64,000 nucleotides of DNA from Deminuibacter soli (GCF_003412455.1 NZ_QTJU01000002.1:186001-250000), one strand, 5' to 3'. Shown: positions 50,070-59,885, numbered from the stretch's first letter. Numbers and translations: made by a program. Notes: generated by a model not told the origin, from the sequence alone.

Positions 50070-50869
50070 TTGGTTTTTAAGGATCGCTCCAGTTTGTCTT
50101 TTAATTGGTAATGGGTCAGGTCAAATTGAACGGGCACCACGCTTACATAATTGTTCTTCAGTGCCCACACATCGGTGTCTCTGCCTTTATCGAAGTTCAC
50201 AAATTCACCGGTAAGCCAGTAGTATTTTTTACCGTGCGGGTCGTCGCGTTCTGTAAAGGCTTCTTCGTATTTCGCATATGCCTGCCGGCAAACCTTTAAT
50301 CCTTTCAGCAGCTCAAGCGGCGATTGCGGAATGTTTACATTGAGACAAAGATGTTTATCTATTTTTTTACCGAGTATTTGTTTTACCAGCAGGCGTGCGT
50401 AATGCTGTGCGCCGGTAAAGTCGGCTTCTATGCTGTAATCCAGCAGACTGAAGCCAATGCTGGGGATGCTTTCAATAGCTGCTTCCAGCGCGGCAGACAT
50501 GGTGCCGGAGTAAATTACATTGATGGAATGGTTGGGCCCGTGGTTAATGCCGCTTAAGCAGATATCCGGTTTGCCGTGCAATACCTTGTCTACTGCGAGT
50601 TTCACACAATCAACCGGCGTACCGCTGCACTGCCATGCTTCCACACCTTCAAAGATGTTCATTTTGGTTAAGCGTAGCGGATGACCAATGGTAATGGCGT
50701 GTCCCATACCACTTTGCGGCTTGTCTGGCGCCACCACTACTACAGTCCCCAGGTCTTTCACACTTTCCACCAGCGCTTTAATACCAGGCGATGTTATACC
50801 GTCGTCGTTGGTTATCAGTATGGTGGGTTTGGTTGTCTTTGCTGTCTTTGCGTTTGTAGCTTTTGCCAT
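50066..50869 (-). CDS. surE: 5'/3'-nucleotidase SurE
   Basis: A 267-residue metal-dependent phosphatase. TILITNDDGITSPGI holds the metal-binding Asp pair; KPQSGMGHAITIGHPLRL, LSGINHGPNHS and YSGTMSAALEAA complete the active site. It dephosphorylates nucleoside monophosphates. The ATG at 50869 (MAKATNAKTAK) begins four codons inside the longest frame and seems the better start. It lies upstream of the small membrane protein and lpxB. Confidence 0.94.
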   Translation of the reverse strand: MAKATNAKTAKTTKPTILITNDDGITSPGIKALVESVKDLGTVVVVAPDKPQSGMGHAITIGHPLRLTKMNIFEGVEAWQCSGTPVDCVKLAVDKVLHGKPDICLSGINHGPNHSINVIYSGTMSAALEAAIESIPSIGFSLLDYSIEADFTGAQHYARLLVKQILGKKIDKHLCLNVNIPQSPLELLKGLKVCRQAYAKYEEAFTERDDPHGKKYYWLTGEFVNFDKGRDTDVWALKNNYVSVVPVQFDLTHYQLKDKLERSLKTK

Positions 50870-50991
50870 AAGTATTTGCAAGATACGTAGATATATGGCA
50901 AAAAAAAGCAGCCATCACCTGATAATGAATGGCTGCCGGTATATATTGAAGTATAAAGAAAATGTACATTTCACTGCATGTGATGGCCGTT

Positions 50992-51501
50992 TTAATTAGA
51001 TGGGGCAGTCAGCTCAAAGTAACGGTAAGCAGGTTCCACATTCCACATGTTGTGAAACAGGCTGGAAAGTATTTTCAGCAAACTCTTTTTCTCATTCGTT
51101 GTGCGGTCGCAATACTGCGCCTGCTGCATTTTTACTTTCACAGCAATGTACGGATGCCTTGCCTGGTAGCTGCCTTTGGGCGCACGGCGTTTAAGGCTGC
51201 GTATAATTTTTTTATCGGCTACAACGCTTGCTGTGCCTGATACCTGGAGGTTACATGAACCACCTTTTTTATGAAAGTCAAGCTGAACAGGGAACTGTGT
51301 TTCAAGCTCGTCCAGCACATGGGTGGGTTGAGGTAATAAAAACCAGAGGTCTCCTTCATTCACAGTAATCACGTACACTACAGATGTTGGCAGTTTGGTA
51401 AGCGCCGTGCTATCGTTGTAACAGATAGCAGTTCTTATTTCCTTTATTTTATCCTGCAGAAAAAACAGGTTTTTGTTTTCGGGTCTATCTGGCGTTATCA
51501 T
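50992..51501 (-). CDS. Pyridoxamine-5'-phosphate-oxidase-like FMN split-barrel protein A
   Basis: A 169-residue protein. KIKEIRTAICYND, SVVYVITVNEGDLWFLLPQP and the segment YFELTAPSN have the split-barrel pattern, but the flavin contacts are less clear than in the two similar genes at 53.5-54.5 kb. Such proteins bind FMN, F420 or haem and are often labelled general stress proteins. It is divergent from the topoisomerase gene. Confidence 0.65.
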   Translation of the reverse strand: MITPDRPENKNLFFLQDKIKEIRTAICYNDSTALTKLPTSVVYVITVNEGDLWFLLPQPTHVLDELETQFPVQLDFHKKGGSCNLQVSGTASVVADKKIIRSLKRRAPKGSYQARHPYIAVKVKMQQAQYCDRTTNEKKSLLKILSSLFHNMWNVEPAYRYFELTAPSN

Positions 51502-51579
51502 AATAATAGCTTTGTATGAATCTATTCAAAACTGGTTCCAATTTTTTTACCATCACGTACAGCCCAATACTGGCAAGGC

Positions 51580-51612
51580 TTTGAGTAAAATTGTCTACAG
51601 GAATAAATTTTG
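51580..51612 (+). promoter_or_regulatory. Promoter of the topoisomerase IB gene
   Basis: TTTG (51580-51583), a 20-base spacer and TAAATTTTG (51604-51612), close to the Bacteroidota consensus. It predicts a start near 51616, excluding the first in-frame ATG at 51610 and supporting 51640. Confidence 0.5.
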
Positions 51613-51639
51613 TTGGTGGAACAGTTAAATATAATTGCC

Positions 51640-52719
51640 ATGTCAGTTGTTCAACTATCGCATAAGGAATTTTTATTGATGGCGCACGATAATGCCCGTG
51701 CAGCAAAGGCTGCAAAGCTGGTGTATGTGAATGATGCTGAGCCTGGTATCAGCCGTTTGAAGAAAGGAAAAGGCTTTGTATATATATACGACAACAAACC
51801 TTTGCGCGGTAAGAATGAGGTAGAACGCATACGCGCACTGGCTATTCCGCCGGCATGGACGAATGTGTGGATATGTCCCTTGCCCAACGGGCATATTCAG
51901 GCTACCGGTACAGACATACGGCAACGCAAGCAATACCGCTATCACAATTTGTGGAGCACCCTCCGCAACGAAACAAAATTCCACCGCATGGTCGAATTCG
52001 GGAAAGCTTTACCCGCTTTGAGGTTACAGCTTGAGCAGGATATGTCGCAACATGCGCTCAGCGAAACAAAAGTGCTGGCTACCTTAATCAGTTTGATGGA
52101 ACGCACGTATATCCGCATCGGCAACACCGGTTACGAAAAGGCCAACGGATCGTACGGGTTAACCACCTTGAAAGACCAGCATGTGAAAATAAACGGCGAT
52201 TCCGTCATGTTTTCTTTTAAAGGAAAGAAAGGTGTGTACCATGAAATAAACCTGCGGAACAGGCGGCTGGCAAGGGCAGTGAAAAATTGCAGGGATATCC
52301 CGGGTAAGGAACTGTTCCAGTATTACGATGAAAACCATCAACGCCAAAAGGTTGATTCAGGTATGGTGAATAATTATATAAAAGAGATAAGCGGCTGCGA
52401 CTTTACGGCAAAGGATTTCAGAACATGGGCAGGCTCGCTGGCACTATTGCGCCAATTGAAATCGGTTGGCGAGGCACAGGGCGTAACAGCGCGCAAACAT
52501 AATATTGTACAGGCTTTGGACGAAGTGAGTAAAAAACTGGGCAACACCCGTTCCGTATGTAAAAAGTATTATGTGCACCCGGGTATTATTCAATTGTATG
52601 AAGAAGATGCGCTGGGCGCATACCTGAAACAACTGGATGATATTGAGGTTGACGATGGGCAAACCGGTTTAACAGCAGATGAAAAAGTGCTGATGAAGTT
52701 GTTGAACGCGCTTTGTTAG
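51640..52719 (+). CDS. DNA topoisomerase IB (poxvirus-like)
   Basis: A 359-residue type IB topoisomerase. The catalytic domain shows YIRIGNTGYEKANGSYGLTTL (first Arg and surrounding motif), FRTWAGSLALL and CKKYYVHPGI, in which a Tyr is the nucleophile. It relaxes supercoils of both signs through a 3'-phosphotyrosine. Bacterial members are accessory and often linked with stress genes; here FMN split-barrel genes lie on both sides. Confidence 0.92.
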   Translation: MSVVQLSHKEFLLMAHDNARAAKAAKLVYVNDAEPGISRLKKGKGFVYIYDNKPLRGKNEVERIRALAIPPAWTNVWICPLPNGHIQATGTDIRQRKQYRYHNLWSTLRNETKFHRMVEFGKALPALRLQLEQDMSQHALSETKVLATLISLMERTYIRIGNTGYEKANGSYGLTTLKDQHVKINGDSVMFSFKGKKGVYHEINLRNRRLARAVKNCRDIPGKELFQYYDENHQRQKVDSGMVNNYIKEISGCDFTAKDFRTWAGSLALLRQLKSVGEAQGVTARKHNIVQALDEVSKKLGNTRSVCKKYYVHPGIIQLYEEDALGAYLKQLDDIEVDDGQTGLTADEKVLMKLLNALC

Positions 52720-53070
52720 TAGCGAAATTTCCCCATCTGTAACGCGCATATACCACAATTGATTGCAGTAATGTGTTATAAATCAGTACGAATAAAGGGT
52801 AAATGGAATTGGTACGTTTTTTTATAATATCTCTATACGCTTGCCTTTAAAAAGTTATCGCTAATAATATGAAGCACCAATAGCAAGGCCCTTTTTTAAA
52901 CGTACCTGGATTTTCTGAATGTTTGCTTGCAGTGTACCACATACCGCTGCAGGCAAACACCTCCCCCGGAACGGATGAAAACAGGCAGGTTCATCACAGG
53001 CAAGTTTCTCAGCCTTAAACATTCACGACTAAATTTTAATACACCGGTTCAGGAATTGAACTGCAAAAAA

Positions 53071-53406
53071 ATGAGTGCAGGAATATCATATAACAGAAGA
53101 AGCCTTGTACGATCGCTGAATAAAGCCATTGAAGATGGATTCAGCAGGGTATTTAAGATAGACGGAGCTGCACTGCATTATGATACTGAAAAAGTATCAT
53201 ACCAGCCAGGCCAGGTTTCCCTGGTGGGGCGTTATGAATTTGACGAGACAGCCGACCCGGCAGACAATGCGGTATTGTATGTACTGCAAACAGAAGACGG
53301 TGTAAAAGGCACCCTGATTGATGCAGCAGGTTTTTATGCATCACCGTCAGTTCAGGCGTTTATGGCCGCCATTAAACAAGCCAAACGGAAAGGGAATATT
53401 TTTTAG
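53071..53406 (+). CDS. Small conserved protein of unknown function
   Basis: About 111 residues from an ATG preceded by CTGCAAAAAA; upstream starts at 52927 or 52975 are possible but give a poorly structured extension. The core VSLVGRYEFDETADPADNAVLYV, with GVKGTLIDAAGFYAS, resembles a short Bacteroidota family sometimes mislabelled phosphoribosylpyrophosphate synthetase. No catalytic motif is visible. It lies 56 bp upstream of two FMN split-barrel genes and may be co-transcribed with them. Confidence 0.6.
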   Translation: MSAGISYNRRSLVRSLNKAIEDGFSRVFKIDGAALHYDTEKVSYQPGQVSLVGRYEFDETADPADNAVLYVLQTEDGVKGTLIDAAGFYASPSVQAFMAAIKQAKRKGNIF

Positions 53407-53462
53407 CACATGCGCATACGCAGGAGCATCTGAAGATTAAACAGACCAATTACATTTCAAAT

Positions 53463-53969
53463 ATGTTGAATAGCACTAACACCCGGGAAGAAACAGCGAA
53501 GTCCCTTACTAAATTTAAAAAACTCGTATTGCAGTCAAGGGTTTGCATGTTGTGTGGCGTTACATTGTCTGGTGAAATTGTAACCAAGCCATTGTACACG
53601 GCAAGTGTAGACGAAGCAGGAGACCTGTATTTCTATTTTAACGAAGATGCACAGGGGTTGGATGCCATTAACTGGAACAACAACATATCCCTGATTTATT
53701 CCAATTCGGGCAGGAGAACACACCTGGAGGTAACCGGTAAATCGGTGATGATTATGGACAGGCAGAAAACACGCGATTTATGGTCGCCCCTGTTGCACGC
53801 CTACTTCCCCAAAGGAAGCCATAGCATGAAGCTGATGAAAGTGCATGTAACGCGTGCAGCCTGTTACCAGGATTTTCATTCACAGCGCGAAGTATTGATA
53901 CAGGCGCCCATAGAGACGCCGCATACCGACCAGCTGAAAAAAACACTCGCATTACAGAAGGTAGGCTAG
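53463..53969 (+). CDS. Pyridoxamine-5'-phosphate-oxidase family protein B
   Basis: A 168-residue split-barrel protein: RVCMLCGVTLSGEIVTKPLYTASVDEAGDLYFYF, interrupted pattern of the general stress protein 26 group, then NISLIYSNSGRRTHLEVTGK and LWSPLLHAYFPKG. FMN or F420 binding is expected. It is followed 26 bp later by a close structural relative and preceded by a small conserved gene. Confidence 0.82.
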   Translation: MLNSTNTREETAKSLTKFKKLVLQSRVCMLCGVTLSGEIVTKPLYTASVDEAGDLYFYFNEDAQGLDAINWNNNISLIYSNSGRRTHLEVTGKSVMIMDRQKTRDLWSPLLHAYFPKGSHSMKLMKVHVTRAACYQDFHSQREVLIQAPIETPHTDQLKKTLALQKVG

Positions 53970-53995
53970 CAATCTGCCGTCAAAATAACTAACCA

Positions 53996-54508
53996 ATGGA
54001 ACATACCGTATTAGAACACCAGGAAGCAATAGCCAAACTGCGCAAGTTTGCGGAGGATGTAAACATCTGCATGTTTACCACACTCACCGAAGCCTGTGAA
54101 CTCAACACCAGGCCTATGGCAACCGCCCGGGTAGATGATGATGCTACCATCTGGTTCTTCAGCAATGAATTTTCAGGAAAAACCACAGAAGTACAGCACA
54201 GTGACGATCAAACCGTGTACCTGCTGTATGCACATCCCGGTAAAAACATTTATGTAAACCTCATCGGCTCCTGCGAAATTGTGAGAGATAAGGCTAAAAT
54301 GAAGGAATTGTACAGCCCGGTTATCAAAGCCTGGTTCCCGGATGGCTTAAACGACCCCGATATGTGCCTGCTGAAAGTAAGCGCCAAAGAGGCTTACTAC
54401 TGGAACAGCACTTCGAATAAAATGGTCGCCTTTTTGCATATGCTTAAAGCAATAGCTACCGGTGAACAATACGATGAGGGAGAAACCGGCAAACTGGAAT
54501 TTGAATAA
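53996..54508 (+). CDS. Pyridoxamine-5'-phosphate-oxidase family protein C (general stress protein type)
   Basis: A 170-residue split-barrel protein. ICMFTTLTEACELNTRPMATARVDDDATIWFF has the typical R-P-M flavin-contact motif, followed by LYAHPGKNIYVNLIGSCEIV, SPVIKAWFPDGLNDPDM and KVSAKEAYYWNS. General stress protein 26-like members bind FMN and are induced by stress. It is the last gene of this group and is closed by a terminator. Confidence 0.88.
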   Translation: MEHTVLEHQEAIAKLRKFAEDVNICMFTTLTEACELNTRPMATARVDDDATIWFFSNEFSGKTTEVQHSDDQTVYLLYAHPGKNIYVNLIGSCEIVRDKAKMKELYSPVIKAWFPDGLNDPDMCLLKVSAKEAYYWNSTSNKMVAFLHMLKAIATGEQYDEGETGKLEFE

Positions 54509-54561
54509 TGTGTAAGCACTAACATAATTTTCCTGTTTCATGGGGGTGAACCGGAAAATAG

Positions 54562-54597
54562 AAAGCGGTGACAAGGTTTTTAACCCGTCACCGCTTT
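54562..54597. terminator. Terminator between split-barrel and sensor kinase genes
   Basis: Perfect 11-bp stem AAAGCGGTGAC / GTCACCGCTTT around a 14-base loop, between convergent genes ending at 54508 and 54637. The T-tract on the plus strand is short. Confidence 0.65.
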
Positions 54598-54636
54598 TGC
54601 ATTGTTATAGTTTGTTTGTAGAACGAAAGGAACAAT

Positions 54637-56109
54637 TTACGAGAAAGAGATATTGGCAGCATAATAGGTGGAGGATGGTATCAGGATAGAAAAAGTAGTG
54701 CCCCTGTTTATTTCCGAAGCCACCTCTATACTGCCGGAATGCGACTGGATGATATTGAGCGTACTGGCCAATCCCAGGCCCATGCCGTTGCGTTTGGAGG
54801 TGAAATAAGGCTCAAACAGTTTGGACAGGTTTTCCTCTGCTATGCCGCTGCCGTTGTCTTTAATAAGCACAGTATGAAAGTCTTCACCCGCTTCAACCGT
54901 AATTTCCAGCTGCCCCACACCTGCTTCCATGGCTTCTACTGCATTAATCACGATATTGAGAAACGCGATCTTCAGTTTCTCCACGTCTACCATCGACAGG
55001 GCAGGGGCTTTATCGTAGTTCACCTTCATTTTTATCTGCTGCAGTGTAATGCGGTCAATGGCGTCTGAAATGGTCATGTCCATCACGCTTTGCAATGGCT
55101 TTTGCCTGAAGTCCAGTTCAGAAGGTTTAGACGAGTTCAGCAGCTGGTTAATCAGCCCGCCGATGCGGTTGCTGTTGCGGTGAATAATTTCGAGGAACAG
55201 TGGTATTTCATCTTCTGAATGGCTTACCCGCAGCTGCTCTACCGACATATTGATGTTGTTGAGCGGGTTGCGTACCTCGTGCGCCAGCGTTCTCACCAGC
55301 CTGCCTGTGGCTGCCAGCTTTTCGATCTGCAGGTTGGCTTTTTCTTCTTTTTTAAGATTGGTGATATCGTGCAGAATGCCCTGCAGGTACGAGCTTCCGC
55401 TTTGACTGTATTGTACGGTAATGGTGAAAATGCAGTAACGTATTTCGCCGTCTTTCGTGGTAAGCTCCACCTCTTTATCCATTACTTCGCTGTGCAGGCG
55501 CATGGATTGCTGTACAATGGTTTGCGATGATTTATCGAGCAACTGGTAAAGTGATACCTCTTTCAGCTCTTCGGCTTCGTAACCCAGCAAATCGCAGCAG
55601 GCGGTATTTACATCCAGGAAAAACAATTCGTTGGTAGAGGTGAATACAGCATCTTTCGATTGCTCAAAAATGTTGCGGTATTTGTTTTCGCTTTCGCGCA
55701 ATGCTTTTACCGAACGGCTGCGTTCAAGCGAATAACGGATGCAGCGTTCCAGTTTTTCACTGTTGAGTTCGCTTTTAATGAGGTAGTCGGTGGCGCCGAT
55801 TTGCATGGCTTCCATGTCAATCAGCTTATTGCCCTTACCGGTGAGCAGTACAATGGGTTCTTCAAAATTGAGCGCCCTGGCTTCCTTTAAAAAGTCGATA
55901 CCGGTTTTGGCGCCCAGGCGGTAGTCTACAAAGTATACATTGTAGCGGTTCATCCTGAGTTCTTCAAGCGCCTTCTGGTAATTGAAACACCAATCAACCT
56001 TGAATTCAATATCCCTGATCTGGCTGATATAACTGGAAGTTATAAAAAAGTCATCTTCATCATCATCGATAATGAGTATGTTAACGGGAGTATTCGTGTA
56101 AGCCGACAT
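54637..56109 (-). CDS. Hybrid response regulator / PAS / histidine kinase (NtrB-like core)
   Basis: A 490-residue soluble protein with an N-terminal receiver (acidic cluster IDDDEDD, phosphoacceptor D62 in YFVDYRLG, K112 region), a PAS domain at about 140-255 and a HisKA kinase with H277 in TLAHEVRNPLNNI. The ATPase has NIVINAVEAME, DNGSGI and GMGLGLAST. No membrane segment is present, so it acts in the cytosol. The receiver could take input from the adjacent kinase. The kinase core is NtrB-like and an NtrC-type regulator lies two genes upstream on the same strand. Confidence 0.9.
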   Translation of the reverse strand: MSAYTNTPVNILIIDDDEDDFFITSSYISQIRDIEFKVDWCFNYQKALEELRMNRYNVYFVDYRLGAKTGIDFLKEARALNFEEPIVLLTGKGNKLIDMEAMQIGATDYLIKSELNSEKLERCIRYSLERSRSVKALRESENKYRNIFEQSKDAVFTSTNELFFLDVNTACCDLLGYEAEELKEVSLYQLLDKSSQTIVQQSMRLHSEVMDKEVELTTKDGEIRYCIFTITVQYSQSGSSYLQGILHDITNLKKEEKANLQIEKLAATGRLVRTLAHEVRNPLNNINMSVEQLRVSHSEDEIPLFLEIIHRNSNRIGGLINQLLNSSKPSELDFRQKPLQSVMDMTISDAIDRITLQQIKMKVNYDKAPALSMVDVEKLKIAFLNIVINAVEAMEAGVGQLEITVEAGEDFHTVLIKDNGSGIAEENLSKLFEPYFTSKRNGMGLGLASTLNIIQSHSGSIEVASEINRGTTFSILIPSSTYYAANISFS

Positions 56110-56129
56110 AAGCTGTTGCTGTATACGGT

Positions 56130-58109
56130 TTATTTGGGTAATAGTATAATAAAGCTGGCGCCCTGGCCTGGTGTGCTGCGGGCGTAAATTTTACCGTGGT
56201 GGTTCTCGGCAATTTTGCGGCAAATGGCCAGTCCCACGCCGGAACCCGGGTATTCTACCTTGCCGTGCAGGCGCTGAAATATCTGGAAAATACGTTCTGC
56301 ATATTCCTGCTCAAAGCCAATACCATTGTCGCGCACTTCAATGCGGTGATAATTTTTGCTGGTGGGCAGGTGGCATATTTCCTTGTCTTCTTTGGTGGCT
56401 GTGCCGCTTTCAATATGAATCACGGTTTGCACACCCAGCGTTCTGAATTTGATGGAATTGGAAAGGAGGTTGGTGAACAGCTGCCGTATCTGCGAATGTA
56501 TGCCTTCAATTTGTGGCAGGGGCTGTTCAATCACAATGGTGGTGCTGGTTTCTTCAATCCGGAAATCAAGGTCTTGTTTTACCTCTTTGATAATGGCATT
56601 GAGGTCGGTTGGTTCCAGCTGGTTGGCGCTGCGGGTTACGCGCGAAAACTCCAGCAGGTTGTCTATCAGTATGCGCATATTGTCGGCAGAGGATACAATG
56701 CGCTCTACATACAGCCGCATATCGGTAGTGAGTTCTGCCGCGTACTTCGAAGAAAGCCGTTCGCAAAAGGTAGTGAGTTTGCGCAAAGGCTCCTGCAGGT
56801 CGTGGGAAGCCACATATGCAAACTCTTCCAGGTCTTTATTGGAACGGTTGAGCTCGCGTATTTTAGATTCAAGTGATTGTTCGTAATTCTTCAGGAGGGT
56901 AATATCTCGTGTGGTGCCATAGGTTTTTACCGGTTCATTGTTCTCATTGCGGATGATCTTCGCAAACGATTCCAGTTTTTTCTCTTCACCGCTGGCTGTG
57001 GTAATGGCATATTCCACTACATACACATCGTTGGATGACAAAGCATCTTCACGTGCCTGTTTTAGTTTGGCGAGGTCTTCGGCAGACAAATGTTTGTTGA
57101 AAAATGCTTCGGTAATGGCCAGCTGCGCCCTTTCAGACGGGTTGTAACCATACAGCTGCAGCAGCCCGTCTGAGGCAATAAAATTACTTGCATCTGCGCC
57201 CGATTCCCAGGTGCCGAATGTAAGAAAGGATTCCCTTTCCAGCTGTGTGCTTTTGAAATGCAGCAGGGCTTCATTAAAGCTCGCCTGCTCAGTAATATCG
57301 CGTGAAGTGCCATACACCTTAATGGCTTTGCCATCGGCGTTGGTGAGTATTTTACCGGTAGTGAGCAGTACGATTTCTTTGCCGTCTTTGCGTTTAATGG
57401 CAAACTGGTGCTGAAACTTGGTGTGCTCCTGTATAGCACCGTTAATGGTTTGCTTAAGGCCCTGCAGGTCTTTCGGGGCAATCTGGCTTTTTACAAAAGC
57501 CAGCGTTTTCTGCACCTCATTGTCTTCCCGGCTGTAGCCGAGTATATCGTAAATGCCGTCGCTCCAGTCAAGTGTATTGTTCTCAAGGTTCCACGACCAG
57601 CTGCCGAACTGCAGCATGTGTTCATTGTCGCGCATCAGTTCTTTCATGGCCTTAATCTCATCGCGCGATTTGCACGATTCGGTGATGTCCTGTGCTACAA
57701 ACAGCAGGGAGCTGGGTTTGCCTTTGTCGTTTTTCTGGAGAATGACGCCCTGTGCATGAAAATAACGCCAGTCGCCGCCTTTATGATTAAAACGGCAGTC
57801 AAAACCGTAGAAGTCAGTTTCACCGGGCAGTTCGTCAAATTTATCCAGGGCGCTTTTTACAGCTTCAATGTCTTCGTTGAATATCAGTTTCAGAAAATCA
57901 TTATCCCAGTTTTGTATATCTTCAAAGCTGTACCCCAGCAGGTCAGTTAGTTTTTTATTGATATAACTGATCTGCTTTTTGTCTGTATCATACACATACA
58001 CCAGCGCCGGGAAAAAATCGACCAGTTTTTGCCGGAGTGAATCTGCCTGTCCGTCATTGTCAAATAAGAACTTCAGATATTGAATACCAGTAGAAGACGC
58101 ATTGTCCAT
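56130..58109 (-). CDS. Soluble sensor histidine kinase with three PAS domains
   Basis: A 659-residue cytosolic kinase. Three PAS/PAC units span about 30-145, 160-275 and 290-405, each ending in a D-I-T motif (QDITES, RDITEQ, RDITLL). A short coiled segment precedes the HisKA box with H436 in YVASHDLQEPLRKL. The ATPase has NLLSNSIKF, RDNGIGFEQEY and GSGVGLAIC. It may sense redox, oxygen or small ligands; no cofactor can be predicted. It lies 14 bp from the sigma-54 activator upstream and 20 bp from the hybrid kinase downstream. Confidence 0.93.
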   Translation of the reverse strand: MDNASSTGIQYLKFLFDNDGQADSLRQKLVDFFPALVYVYDTDKKQISYINKKLTDLLGYSFEDIQNWDNDFLKLIFNEDIEAVKSALDKFDELPGETDFYGFDCRFNHKGGDWRYFHAQGVILQKNDKGKPSSLLFVAQDITESCKSRDEIKAMKELMRDNEHMLQFGSWSWNLENNTLDWSDGIYDILGYSREDNEVQKTLAFVKSQIAPKDLQGLKQTINGAIQEHTKFQHQFAIKRKDGKEIVLLTTGKILTNADGKAIKVYGTSRDITEQASFNEALLHFKSTQLERESFLTFGTWESGADASNFIASDGLLQLYGYNPSERAQLAITEAFFNKHLSAEDLAKLKQAREDALSSNDVYVVEYAITTASGEEKKLESFAKIIRNENNEPVKTYGTTRDITLLKNYEQSLESKIRELNRSNKDLEEFAYVASHDLQEPLRKLTTFCERLSSKYAAELTTDMRLYVERIVSSADNMRILIDNLLEFSRVTRSANQLEPTDLNAIIKEVKQDLDFRIEETSTTIVIEQPLPQIEGIHSQIRQLFTNLLSNSIKFRTLGVQTVIHIESGTATKEDKEICHLPTSKNYHRIEVRDNGIGFEQEYAERIFQIFQRLHGKVEYPGSGVGLAICRKIAENHHGKIYARSTPGQGASFIILLPK

Positions 58110-58123
58110 GAGAAAAACCCTTC

Positions 58124-59599
58124 TTATAAATTATTTAGTTCCTTGTACTGCTTCATTTTGTTGTACAGTGTTTTTCGGTCAATATTCAGCAGTTGCGCGG
58201 CCTTGCTTTTATTGAAGTTTGATTTTTTTAACGCCTGCATAATCATTTCGTATTCTGCATCAAGACTGGCATGTTTCAGATCAATTTCTTCAATGGGTAA
58301 AGACTGGTAAGCTGCTGCGGGTTTATACGCCGGTTGTTGTGTGGCAGGAGCATCATCGAACTGCAGCTTGCTGAAATTGGATATTTCAAACGGCAGTGAT
58401 TTGGCTTCTATCAGGTCGCCGTCCTGCAGCAGTGTGGCTCTTTTAATCACGTTCTTCAATTCGCGCAGGTTGCCATACCATACGTACTCCCTGAATATTT
58501 TTTCCACTTCTTCTGTAAAGCCTACCACTTTTTTGCCCAGCTCACGGTTTGTCTGCGACAAAAAGTGGCGTGCAAAAAACATGATGTCTTCCTTGCGTTC
58601 GCGCAGCGGCGGAATTTCGATACCAAACTCGTTAAAGCGATGGTACAGGTCTTCCCTGAATTTGCCTTTGCGGGCTGCATCCAGCAGTTTTTCATTGCTC
58701 GCTACAATAATACGTACGTCAAGGTCTATGTCTTTATTGCCTCCTATGCGGCGCATCTTTCTTTCCTGCACCACGCGCAGCAGGCTTACCTGCACATCGT
58801 AGCTGAGGTTGGCAATTTCATCAAGAAAAATAGTGCCGCCGTTGGCCAGTTCAAAACTGCCGGTCTTTTGTGACAGGGCACCGGTGAACGAGCCCTTTTC
58901 ATGGCCAAACAATTCACTGCCTGCCAGCTCTTTTGACAGGGCGCCGCAATCGATGGCAATAAACGGCTGGTCTTTACGGCTGCTGAGACTGTGTATGTGT
59001 TGTGCAATCACTTCTTTACCGCTGCCGCTTTCACCATAAATGATAATGCTGTAATTGGTAGGTGCTACCAGGGAAACCTGTTTCAGTATCTGGTGAAAAG
59101 AAGGGCTGTCGCCAAACACATATTCACCGTTGCTGGTATATTCAGGTAAGGTAACAGGCTGCTGCAGTGATGGCTGCCGCGCAGGCTGCAACTGCGGTTG
59201 CGATACATGCTGGGCCACCTGTACGGGGTGGTTGCCATGTTCAAGGGCATTTTTGATGGTTACCAGTATTTCTTCAGGAAACAACGGTTTGGTAACATAA
59301 TCATATGCGCCCATTTTTATAATTTCCACTGCGGTTTTGATATCGCTGTAACCGGTAATGATGATCACAGGCATGGCAGGATATTTTTCCTTAATGCTGT
59401 TCAGGAGCGATAAACCGTCGGTATCTTCGAGGCGGAAATCGCTGAGCACCAGATCCGGTTTAACGGAATCGAGTATTTCCAGTGCTTTTTTAGCGCTGAA
59501 AGCTTCTGTGACTTCAAACCCTTTTTTGGTTAAAAAACGATGCAGCAACAGGCAAAGATCCCTGTCGTCGTCAACAACTAAAATCCTGGGCATAGGCAA
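58124..59599 (-). CDS. Sigma-54-dependent NtrC-family response regulator
   Basis: A 491-residue activator. The receiver has D54 in LVLSDFRLED. A Gln/Pro-rich linker (about 122-152) leads to an AAA+ domain with Walker A GESGSGKE (189-196), the sigma-54 contact GSFTGA (236-241) and Walker B TIFLDE (256-261). The C-terminal Fis-type HTH is KSNFNKSKAAQLLNIDRKTL. It is the first gene of a three-gene unit with the two PAS kinases, which probably control its phosphorylation. Its targets are unknown; no sigma-54 promoter was recognised here. Confidence 0.95.
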   Translation of the reverse strand: MPMPRILVVDDDRDLCLLLHRFLTKKGFEVTEAFSAKKALEILDSVKPDLVLSDFRLEDTDGLSLLNSIKEKYPAMPVIIITGYSDIKTAVEIIKMGAYDYVTKPLFPEEILVTIKNALEHGNHPVQVAQHVSQPQLQPARQPSLQQPVTLPEYTSNGEYVFGDSPSFHQILKQVSLVAPTNYSIIIYGESGSGKEVIAQHIHSLSSRKDQPFIAIDCGALSKELAGSELFGHEKGSFTGALSQKTGSFELANGGTIFLDEIANLSYDVQVSLLRVVQERKMRRIGGNKDIDLDVRIIVASNEKLLDAARKGKFREDLYHRFNEFGIEIPPLRERKEDIMFFARHFLSQTNRELGKKVVGFTEEVEKIFREYVWYGNLRELKNVIKRATLLQDGDLIEAKSLPFEISNFSKLQFDDAPATQQPAYKPAAAYQSLPIEEIDLKHASLDAEYEMIMQALKKSNFNKSKAAQLLNIDRKTLYNKMKQYKELNNL

Positions 59600-59885
59600 T
59601 AACTTAAATAGGCTTCTAAATTGGTTGTTTCCGGTTCCCTGAATTACTGGATACTGGATTTAGGCCAAGCGATGCAAATTATGTGCGTGTTTGATCAAAT
59701 GAAGAAAATAAATGCGGCTTTGCCTAATTTTTGTTCAATTATTGTTGCGGAATTTTAAACGCAATTGAGTATATTGTATAAGGAATGCTTTCGGATACAG
59801 CCTTAAACCTTATTCAGGAAGCACCTGCCTTACAGCAACGATTGGAGAATAGGGGCGTTCCCGAACTGACCTTGAAAATACGAGA

